64,000 nucleotides of DNA. Source: JACQFK01 sp964619955. Lineage in GTDB: Bacteria; Planctomycetota; MHYJ01; JACPRB01. How positions within the stretch are numbered: position 1 is the stretch's first letter; every line of letters starts with the position of its first letter. A model generated the notes under the pieces. The model saw nothing but the letters and a program-made list of their open reading frames with translations, was not told the origin of the DNA and did not search any database. Both the position numbers and the translations under genes were made by a program. Location: contig CAZUJF010000028.1 in NCBI GenBank assembly GCA_964619955.1, positions 1-64,000 on the forward strand, written 5' to 3'. Below, in pieces: positions 57,788 to 64,000 of the stretch.

Positions 57788-58531
57788 ATGGCTCCCCAGA
57801 CGGCCCTCGTGACCGGCGCCGGCACGGGCATCGGCAAAGCCGCCGCGCTCGCCCTGCTCAAGGACGGCTGGCGCGTCGCGCTGGTGGGACGCCGCAAGGC
57901 CCTGCTCGATGAAGTTGCTGCTTCAGCGCCCGAACGCGCCCTCGTGCTTCCGGCAGATCTGACCCGGCCCGCCGAGCTGAGCGCCGCCTTTGCGCAGTTG
58001 AAAGCGCGCTGGGGACGCCTCGACCTCCTGTTCAACAACGCGGGCCGGAGCGCGCCCCGGGTGCCGCTGGAGGATCTGAGCCTCGAGCAATGGAAGGCCG
58101 TGGTCGACCTCAACCTGACGGCGATGTTCCTCTGCGCGCAGGAGGCGATCCGCCTCATGAAGAGCCAGGACCCGCGCGGCGGTCGCATCCTCAACAACGG
58201 TTCGATCTCGGCGCAGACGCCGCGCCCGGATTCCGCGCCCTACACGGCGACGAAACACGCGGTGACGGGCCTGACGAAGTGCATCGCCCTCGACGGCCGC
58301 AAACACGACATCGCGTGCAGCCAGATCGATCTCGGCAACGCGGAGACGGAGATGTCCGCGCCGATGGCGGAGGGCGTCCCGCAGGCGAACGGCGCGATCC
58401 TCGCCGAGCCGCGCATGGACGTGGCGCACGCGGGCGAGGCCGTGCTCTTCATCGCGAAGCTGCCGCTCTCGGCCAACGTCCTCTCGATGAACCTCATGGC
58501 CACGAAGATGCCCTTCGTGGGGCGGGGTTAA
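57788..58531 (+). CDS. SDR-family oxidoreductase
   Basis: 247 residues, classical short-chain dehydrogenase: cofactor motif TGAGTGIGKAAAL at 8-20, NNAG near 84, Ser in ILNNGSIS near 139 and Tyr-x3-Lys in PYTATKHAV near 154. All catalytic residues are present. Coupled to a DUF1080 gene, it could reduce or form a keto-sugar, but the substrate is not evident. It ends in a TTAA shared with the stop of the convergent transketolase gene. Confidence 0.85.
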   Translation: MAPQTALVTGAGTGIGKAAALALLKDGWRVALVGRRKALLDEVAASAPERALVLPADLTRPAELSAAFAQLKARWGRLDLLFNNAGRSAPRVPLEDLSLEQWKAVVDLNLTAMFLCAQEAIRLMKSQDPRGGRILNNGSISAQTPRPDSAPYTATKHAVTGLTKCIALDGRKHDIACSQIDLGNAETEMSAPMAEGVPQANGAILAEPRMDVAHAGEAVLFIAKLPLSANVLSMNLMATKMPFVGRG

Positions 58532-60573
58532 CCCAGCAAGGCCCGCGCCTTGGCCGCAACATGCTCGGCCGTGAAGCCGAACTCCTTGAAGAGGCGTTCC
58601 GCCGGCGCGCTCGCGCCGTAGCCGGTCATGCACTGCGTCGCGCCCTTCAGGCCGACGTACTTGTGCCAGGGCATCGGATGCGCGGCCTCCACCGCCAGGC
58701 GCGCCGCGACCGACGGCGGCAGCACCTCGTTGCGGTAGGATTCCGGCTGGCGGTCGAAGAGCTCCATCGACGGCATGCTCACGACCCGGACCTTGCGGCC
58801 CTCCTTCTGCAGCAGCTCCGCGGCGCCGAGGCAGTGCTGCACCTCGCTGCCCGTGCCGATCAGGATCAGGTCGGGCGTCTCCTTCGGGCTGCCGACCAGG
58901 ATGTACGCGCCTTTCTCGAGGTTCGAAGCGGCGGGATACTTGCTGCGGTCCAGGACCGGCAGGTTCTGCCGCGTGAGCGCGAAGGCCGTTGGGCCGTCGC
59001 GGCGCTCGATCGCGAACTTCCACGCGGCCGCCGTTTCGGTGGCATCGGCGGGACGGAAGACGACCAGGCCCGGGATCGAACGCAGGCTGGCCAGTTGTTC
59101 GACCGCCTGGTGCGTGGGGCCGTCCTCGCCCAGCCCGATCGAGTCGTGCGTGAAAACCCAGAGGGACTGCACGCCCATGAACGCGCTCAGGCGGATGGCG
59201 GGCTTGCAGTAGTCGCTGAAGATGAGGAACGTCGCGCCGTAGGGGATCAGCGTCTGCGAGAGCGCGATGCCGTTCATCGCGGCGCCCATGCCGTGCTCAC
59301 GCACGCCGAAGTGCAGGTTCTTGCCGCCGAAGCTGCCGCCGTCCATGTCGTGCCCGCCGGCATGCCGGGGGTTCGTCGGAGCCTGGAATTCGCCCAGCCC
59401 CTTCACGTACGTGTTGTTCGACGGCGCGAGATCGGCGCTGCCCCCGATGAGCATGGGCAGCTTGGGCGCGATCGCCGCGAGGATCTTGCCCTGCGCCGCG
59501 CGCGTCGCCATGGGCTTCTCGCCGGCGAACGTCGGCAGCGCGTCCGCCCAGCCGGCGGGGAGCTTCTTCGCCTGCCAGTCCTTCAGCTGTTGCGCGAGCT
59601 CGGGATGCGCCTTCGCGTACGCGTCGAACCTCCCGTTCCAGGCGGCCTCGGCCTGCTGGCCGCGCTGTTTCTGCTCGAGCAGGCGCTTTCCGGCCTCCTC
59701 GGGCACGTAGAAGCTCTTCTCGGGGTCCCAGCCGTAGGCCTTCTTGGTGAGCTTGACCTCGTCCGGCCCGAGGGGCGAGCCGTGCGCCTCGTGCGAGTCC
59801 TTCTTGTTCGGCGACCCGTGGCCGATCACGGTGCGGATGTTGATGATGTGCGGCTTGTCCTTGACGGACCGGGCGTTTTCGATGGCCTTCGCGATCGCCG
59901 CGATGTCGGTGCCGTCCGCCACGCTCTGGACGTGCCAGCCGAGCGCCTCGAAGCGCTTCGCCCGGTTCTCCGTGAACGCGACGGACGTGTGTCCTTCGAT
60001 GGAGATCTCGTTGTCGTCGTAGAGGTAGACGAGGTTGTCCAGCCGCAGGTGTCCGGCGAGGGACGCGGCCTCGCAGGCGACGCCCTCCATGAGGTCGCCG
60101 TCGCTGACGATGGCGTAGACGGTGTAGTCGATGATGTCATGGCCGGGGCGGTTGAAATAGGCCGCGAGATATTTTTGCGCGATGGCCATGCCGACGCCGC
60201 TGCTGAAGCCCTGGCCGAGCGGGCCGGTCGTCATCTCCACGCCGGGGGTGTGGCCGACCTCGCTGTGGCCGGGACACTTGCTGCCCCACTGGCGGAAGTT
60301 CTGCAGCTCCGAGAGGGGCAGGTCGTAGCCCGCCGTGTGCAGCAGGCTGTAGAGCAGCATGCAGCCGTGGCCGGGGGAGAGGATGAAGCGGTCGCGGTTC
60401 AGCCACGCCGGGTTGGCGGGATTGTGCCGCAGGAAGTTCTGCCAGAGCGTATAGGCCATCGGGGCCTGGCCCATCGGCGCGCCGGGGTGGCCGCTGTTGG
60501 CCTTCTGCACGCCGTCGATGGAGAGGCAGCGCAGCGTGTTGATGCAGAGCAGATCGAGTTCGGCCTGGGTCAT
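58528..60573 (-). CDS. tkt: Transketolase
   Basis: 681 residues from the ATG at 60573, the usual length. The thiamine-diphosphate motif is DYTVYAIVSDGDLMEGVACEAASLAGHLRLDNLVYLYDDN near 145-185 (GDG...N). HGHGSP-type His residues lie in NSGHPGAPMG near 26 and TGPLGQGF near 111, and the pyrimidine domain has FGVREHGMGAAMNGIAL near 405 with the catalytic Glu. The C-terminal domain is intact. It links the pentose phosphates made by Gnd to glycolysis. AAGGAAG precedes the start. It stands alone on the minus strand. Confidence 0.95.
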   Translation of the reverse strand: MTQAELDLLCINTLRCLSIDGVQKANSGHPGAPMGQAPMAYTLWQNFLRHNPANPAWLNRDRFILSPGHGCMLLYSLLHTAGYDLPLSELQNFRQWGSKCPGHSEVGHTPGVEMTTGPLGQGFSSGVGMAIAQKYLAAYFNRPGHDIIDYTVYAIVSDGDLMEGVACEAASLAGHLRLDNLVYLYDDNEISIEGHTSVAFTENRAKRFEALGWHVQSVADGTDIAAIAKAIENARSVKDKPHIINIRTVIGHGSPNKKDSHEAHGSPLGPDEVKLTKKAYGWDPEKSFYVPEEAGKRLLEQKQRGQQAEAAWNGRFDAYAKAHPELAQQLKDWQAKKLPAGWADALPTFAGEKPMATRAAQGKILAAIAPKLPMLIGGSADLAPSNNTYVKGLGEFQAPTNPRHAGGHDMDGGSFGGKNLHFGVREHGMGAAMNGIALSQTLIPYGATFLIFSDYCKPAIRLSAFMGVQSLWVFTHDSIGLGEDGPTHQAVEQLASLRSIPGLVVFRPADATETAAAWKFAIERRDGPTAFALTRQNLPVLDRSKYPAASNLEKGAYILVGSPKETPDLILIGTGSEVQHCLGAAELLQKEGRKVRVVSMPSMELFDRQPESYRNEVLPPSVAARLAVEAAHPMPWHKYVGLKGATQCMTGYGASAPAERLFKEFGFTAEHVAAKARALLG

Positions 60574-60667
60574 GGATGCTTCCTTCGCTTCAAAAGGTCC
60601 CCGGGAAAGCACCAAGGTACGGAGTTGCGCGGGAAATTCAACGGATATGCGCGGGAGGGACGGGATA

Positions 60668-61777
60668 ATGTCCCCCATGATGGATCGACGCGCCTTCCTG
60701 GCCTCGGCCGGCCTGCTCGCCGCGGGTTGCGTGACGAACGCGGGGCGGACGGCCGGGCAACGCCTGCTCTACGTCGCCTCTCCCGGCCTGCGCAACTATG
60801 TCGAATGGGGCGGGAAGGGCGTGCTCGTCTACGACATCGACGCCGGCCACAAGCTGATCCGCCGCATCCCGTCGCCCTTCGACGATCCGGGCGGCCAGGT
60901 CGAGAACATCAAGGGGATCTGCGCCTCCGCATCCGCGGGACGCCTCTACGTCAGCACGATCCGGCGTCTCGCGTGCCTGGACCTGCTGACCGAGCAGTGG
61001 CTTTGGGTGCGCGCCTACGAGGGCGGCTGCGACCGAATGTCGATCACGCCCGACGGGCGGAAGATCTATCTCCCGACGCTTGAGAAAGACGACTGGGCCG
61101 TCGTCGACGGCGCGAGCGGAGACGTCCTCACCCGGATCACGCCGCGCTCCGGGGCGCACAACACGGTCGTGTCGCTCGACGGGACGCGCGCCTTTCTCGG
61201 CGGGCTCAAGTCCTCGCTCCTCCGCGTCGTCGACACGAGTACGGACAAGGTGATCCGCGAAATCCCGTTCACGAACTCCATCCGCCCCTTCACCGTCGAC
61301 GGCCGGGCCCGCAAGGCCTACGTTTGCGTGAACGATCTGCTCGGCTTCGAGGTGGGGGACGTCGTCGGCGGGACGATGCTGCACCGCGTCGAGGTCCCGG
61401 GCGTGAAGAAGGGCCCCGTGAAGCGCCACGGCTGCCCCAGCCACGGCGTCGGGCTCAGTCCGGACGAGCGCGAGGTCTGGGTGGTCGACGCCCACAACAA
61501 GGCGGTGCACGTGTTCGACAACCGCGCGACGCCGCCGAAGTTCCTGCAGTCCGTCGCGCTCTTCGACGAGCCGGGCTGGATCACGTTCACGCGGCGCGGC
61601 GACTTCGCGTATCCCTCCACCGGCGAGGTGATTGATCCCGCGACCCGGAAGGTCGTGACGCGGCTCGTGGACGAGCAGGGCTCGCCCGTTCAGAGCGAGA
61701 AAGTGATCGAGATCGCCTGGGAGGGGGGCAGACCCGCGGCGAACGGCGACCAGTTCGGCCTGGGCCGCGTGTCTTGA
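60668..61777 (+). CDS. Exported seven-bladed YVTN-type beta-propeller lipoprotein
   Basis: 369 residues from the ATG at 60668, chosen because GGGAGGGA ends 7 bases upstream. The N-terminus MSPMMDRRAFLASAGLLAAGC looks like a Tat signal joined to a lipobox (Cys21). The rest is a run of propeller blades: RLYVSTIRRLACLDLLT, RKIYLPTLEKDDWAVVDGASGDV, TRAFLGGLKSSLLRVVDTSTDKV, KAYVCVNDLLGFEV and REVWVVDAHNKAVHVFDN, each with the LYV-x-N/S-VID pattern of YVTN proteins. Function unknown; such proteins can be binding platforms or dehydrogenase subunits. The Rieske gene overlaps its end. Confidence 0.8.
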   Translation: MSPMMDRRAFLASAGLLAAGCVTNAGRTAGQRLLYVASPGLRNYVEWGGKGVLVYDIDAGHKLIRRIPSPFDDPGGQVENIKGICASASAGRLYVSTIRRLACLDLLTEQWLWVRAYEGGCDRMSITPDGRKIYLPTLEKDDWAVVDGASGDVLTRITPRSGAHNTVVSLDGTRAFLGGLKSSLLRVVDTSTDKVIREIPFTNSIRPFTVDGRARKAYVCVNDLLGFEVGDVVGGTMLHRVEVPGVKKGPVKRHGCPSHGVGLSPDEREVWVVDAHNKAVHVFDNRATPPKFLQSVALFDEPGWITFTRRGDFAYPSTGEVIDPATRKVVTRLVDEQGSPVQSEKVIEIAWEGGRPAANGDQFGLGRVS

Positions 61778-62088
61778 GCCTGGAGCGGCGCTGGGTCCCG
61801 GTGCCCGCCGAGGCGCTGCCCGCGCGGGGAAGCTTTTCGCCGCTGACGCTCGAGGGGCGCGAACTGCTGATCCACAACCTCGACGGGGTCTATCACGTCA
61901 CCGGCGCCATTTGTCCTCATCAGGGGCGCAGCCTGGCGAGCGGTCGGCTGGAGGGGGCGGAGTTCACCTGTCCCTGGCATGCCTGGGTCTTCGACGTGAC
62001 GAACGGCGGCTCGCCGTACACCCCGCGGGCGAAGATCCCCTGTCACGCGCTGAAGCTCGAGGCGGGTCTGCTCTGGGTCAGCGTTTGA
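61774..62088 (+). CDS. Small Rieske-type [2Fe-2S] ferredoxin
   Basis: 104 residues starting at TTG, overlapping the preceding stop (TTGA). The cluster ligands are C47-x-H49 and C66-x2-H69, in CPHQG and CPWHAW, the Rieske ferredoxin pattern. Length and the final HALKLEAGLLWVSV match stand-alone Rieske ferredoxins such as NirD or dioxygenase ferredoxins. No signal peptide is present, so it is cytoplasmic, whereas its translation partner is exported. The electron acceptor is not encoded nearby. Its end overlaps the convergent gene by 11 bases. Confidence 0.87.
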   Translation: MSLERRWVPVPAEALPARGSFSPLTLEGRELLIHNLDGVYHVTGAICPHQGRSLASGRLEGAEFTCPWHAWVFDVTNGGSPYTPRAKIPCHALKLEAGLLWVSV

Positions 62089-62461
62089 ACGTGTCGCCGC
62101 GCTTGCGCCAGAGCCGCGTGGGGTTCGGCCCGCCCTTGCCCTTCATGACGCGGAGCTGCAGGTCGACCTCGTCGATTTTGAAGCGCGCGAGCAGGACGTC
62201 CATGAGCGGGCGGTAGCCGTCCATGCCCTCGTCCACGACCACGGGCTCGCCCTCGAATTCCGTCTGAATGCCGAGGCACACGAAGCGGGTGGCCCCCTGC
62301 GGGCGCTTGAACGCGAAGACCTCGTGGATGTCGTCGTAGCGGACCTCGCCGCGGCCGCCCTTGCCGTCGTGCAGCGCAAAGCCGTCTCCGAGCAGTTCGA
62401 TGCCGGCCTTTCGCGGGGGATCGACTGTCTTTTTTCGCCGCAAGAAGTCGAAAAGGCCCAT
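62078..62461 (-). CDS. Hypothetical protein (127 aa)
   Basis: 127 residues from the ATG at 62461 (MGLFDFLRRKK); the longer frame reads through the palindromic promoter region and into the opposite gene. The body is beta-rich: EVRYDDIHEVFAFKR near 40, GATRFVCLGIQTEFEGEPVVVDEGMDG near 56 and VDLQLRVMKG near 99. The MGLFDFL start and the overall size recall small cytoplasmic proteins of unknown function. A -10-like TATGAA lies 9 bases upstream. Confidence 0.6.
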   Translation of the reverse strand: MGLFDFLRRKKTVDPPRKAGIELLGDGFALHDGKGGRGEVRYDDIHEVFAFKRPQGATRFVCLGIQTEFEGEPVVVDEGMDGYRPLMDVLLARFKIDEVDLQLRVMKGKGGPNPTRLWRKRGDTFKR

Positions 62462-62470
62462 CGGTATTTC

Positions 62471-62500
62471 ATACCACAGCCGCGGCGCGAAGTGTGGTAT
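62471..62500. promoter_or_regulatory. Palindrome between divergent genes (ettA upstream)
   Basis: ATACCACA (62471-62478) and TGTGGTAT (62493-62500) are perfect 8 bp arms 14 bases apart. The right arm continues into TATAAC (62498-62503), a -10 for ettA, and the left arm read on the minus strand gives TATGAA for the 127-residue gene. The two promoters therefore share one palindrome, as expected for an operator controlling both. Confidence 0.6.
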
Positions 62501-62534
62501 AACTCCCGCCGAATCGATTCCGGAGGAGACGCGC

Positions 62535-64000
62535 GTGGCCCACTTCATCATGCAGGTCCAGAACCTGCGGAAGGTCATCGAGAAGAAGGTCATCATCGAG
62601 GACCTGACGCTGTCCTTCTACCACGGGGCCAAGATCGGCGTGCTCGGCGGGAACGGCGCGGGCAAGTCCACGCTGCTGCGCATCCTGGCGGGCGAGGACA
62701 AGGATTACGACGGGAAGATCTACTGGCACCCCGGAGCGAAGATCGGCCACGTGGCGCAGGAGCCCAGGCTGGATCCCGAGAAGACGGTACGCCAGGTGGT
62801 GGAGGAGGGCGTGGCGGAGGCCACCAACCTCGTGAAGGAGTACGAGAAGGTGACCGCCTCCCTGGAGGGGAACCTCGACCCCGACGCGATGCAGGCCGCG
62901 CTCGACCGCATGCAGGCGCTGCAGGAGAAGATCGACGCGACGAACGCCTGGGAGACGGATCGCACGCTCGAGATGGCGGCGGACGCGCTCGAGCTCCCCC
63001 CCTGGGACCAGAAGGTCGGCGTGCTCTCGGGCGGCGAGAAGCGGCGCGTGGCGCTCTGCCGCACGCTGCTGATGGCGCCCGACCTGCTCTTCCTCGACGA
63101 GCCGACGAACCACCTCGACGCGGCGACGGTCGGCTGGCTGGAGCGCTACCTCAAGAACTTCAAGGGCAGCGTGGTCGCGGTCACGCACGACCGCTACTTC
63201 CTGGACAACGTGGCGGGCTGGATCCTGGAGATCGACCGCGCCAAGGGCATCCCCTTCGAGGGCAACTACTCCGCGTGGCTGCTGCAGAAGGCGAAGCGCA
63301 GCGAGATGGAGGAGAAGGCCAAGGACGCCCGCGCCAAGACACTTGATCGCGAACTGGAGTGGATCCGCAGTTCGCCGCGCGCGCGCCAGGCCAAGCCCAA
63401 GGCGCGCATCGCGGCCTACGAGAAGCTGGCGGCCGAGGCGCAGGAGCTGCACACGGAGGCGATCGAACTGCAGATCCCGCCCGGGCCCAAGCTCGGCACG
63501 AAGGTGCTCGAGATCAGGGGCCTCAGGAAGAGCTTCGGGGACAAGCTGCTCATCGACGGGCTGGACCTCTCGCTGCCCCCCGGCGGCATCATCGGCGTGA
63601 TCGGCCCCAACGGCGCCGGCAAGACGACCCTCTTCCGCATGATCACGGGCGCCGAGAAGCCCGACGCGGGGACCCTGGAACTGGGGCCCAGCGTCGTGAT
63701 GTCCTACGTGGACCAGACCCGGGACACGCTGGACCCCGAGCGTTCGATATTCGAGGAGATCACCGGCGGCGAGGAGGAGATCCCCTTCGGCAAGACGCGG
63801 ATCAACGGCCGCGTCTACGTGACCCGCTTCGGCTTCCGCGGCACCGAGATGCAGAAGAAGGTCGGCATCCTCTCGGGCGGCGAGCGCAACCGCGTCCTCC
63901 TGGCCAAGACGCTCAACCGCGGCTCGAACTTCCTGATGCTGGACGAGCCCACGAACGACCTCGACGTCGACACGCTGCGCGTGCTCGAGGACGCGCTGCT
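62535..64000 (+). CDS. ettA: Energy-dependent translational throttle ABC-F protein, partial
   Basis: 488 codons are present and the gene runs off the window; family members have about 555 residues. It starts at GTG (62535), 6-8 bases after GGAGGAG; an ATG at 62550 is the alternative. Two ABC domains: Walker A GGNGAGKST near 38, signature LSGGEKRR near 164 and Walker B LLFLDEPTNHLD near 184; then the second set GPNGAGKTT near 358, LSGGERNR near 445 and LMLDEPTNDLD near 466. Between them the linker RARQAKPKARIAAYEKL is the P-site tRNA interaction motif of EttA. It gates the first peptide bond on the ribosome according to energy state. Confidence 0.93.
   Translation, partial: MAHFIMQVQNLRKVIEKKVIIEDLTLSFYHGAKIGVLGGNGAGKSTLLRILAGEDKDYDGKIYWHPGAKIGHVAQEPRLDPEKTVRQVVEEGVAEATNLVKEYEKVTASLEGNLDPDAMQAALDRMQALQEKIDATNAWETDRTLEMAADALELPPWDQKVGVLSGGEKRRVALCRTLLMAPDLLFLDEPTNHLDAATVGWLERYLKNFKGSVVAVTHDRYFLDNVAGWILEIDRAKGIPFEGNYSAWLLQKAKRSEMEEKAKDARAKTLDRELEWIRSSPRARQAKPKARIAAYEKLAAEAQELHTEAIELQIPPGPKLGTKVLEIRGLRKSFGDKLLIDGLDLSLPPGGIIGVIGPNGAGKTTLFRMITGAEKPDAGTLELGPSVVMSYVDQTRDTLDPERSIFEEITGGEEEIPFGKTRINGRVYVTRFGFRGTEMQKKVGILSGGERNRVLLAKTLNRGSNFLMLDEPTNDLDVDTLRVLEDAL

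Noticed and set aside
1..64000. tRNA, rRNA or CRISPR elements
   Set aside because: I read the intergenic gaps for T-loop-like GGTTCGA stretches, rRNA-like sequence and regularly spaced repeats and saw none. A covariance-model scan would be decisive.

Overview
The window is a 64 kb stretch of very GC-rich, densely packed bacterial chromosome. The family content points to Planctomycetota or a close relative of the PVC group. The evidence is three DUF1080 (3-keto-disaccharide hydrolase) proteins, a ThuA-like protein, a secreted sulfatase, a Ser/Thr kinase with a C-terminal WD40 propeller, GH127-type and other secreted glycoside-active proteins, Tat/lipoprotein-anchored enzymes, and an EF-G with the IDSGKT P-loop variant. 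This is inference from families; no 16S or other marker is present. I see no rRNA, tRNA, CRISPR array, transposase or integrase, and no gene-free stretch over about 300 bases.

Layout. 0.2-6.4 kb: a 2062-residue macroglobulin-like protein. 6.5-10.6 kb: a ribosome-rescue factor, a SpoIIE-type phosphatase, then a BigR-type sulfur-stress module (ArsR repressor, divergent palindromic operator, persulfide dioxygenase-rhodanese fusion, TauE/SafE permease). 10.6-21.5 kb: a minus-strand block of secreted or sugar-related enzymes (Ldh2-type dehydrogenase, GH127-SGNH fusion, TIM-barrel protein, amidohydrolase, a Cys-rich tandem-repeat protein, FAD oxidoreductase). In it a 70 bp direct repeat flanks a 4.1 kb two-gene module. 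21.6-27.3 kb: a glycolate-to-glycine operon (FadR-type regulator, GlcD, GlcE, GlcF, aminotransferase). 27.4-31.6 kb: a sugar-acid operon (SDR, PfkB kinase, Gnd, 2-hydroxyacid dehydrogenase). 32-36.5 kb: kinase-WD40 and EF-G. 36.6-41.7 kb: a plus-strand run of U32-like, LarA-like, aldehyde dehydrogenase and MR/MLE dehydratase genes. 41.7-48.1 kb: two GGDEF-EAL proteins flanking a Dabb protein, a zinc-ribbon ORF and an exported methyltransferase. 48.2-54.7 kb: SUI1, FAH-family and SUMF-like proteins, ThuA, two DUF1080 proteins and a cyclophilin. 54.7-62.5 kb: sulfatase, orphan gene, DUF1080, SDR, transketolase, and a beta-propeller/Rieske pair. The window ends inside ettA.

Metabolic theme. Sugar acids recur: the KdgK/KguK-like kinase, Gnd, mannonate/fructuronate-type SDR, MR/MLE dehydratase, ketoglutarate-semialdehyde-type dehydrogenase, FAH-type 2-keto-3-deoxy acid dehydratase and transketolase would together route oxidised sugars into the pentose-phosphate pathway and the TCA cycle. 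Secreted sulfatase, GH127, DUF1080 and TIM-barrel proteins would supply them from sulfated or plant/algal polysaccharides.

Regulation. Many genes have a TAnnnT hexamer only 6-11 bases before the start codon, which suggests frequent leaderless or very short leaders. Several divergent regions carry clean palindromes.
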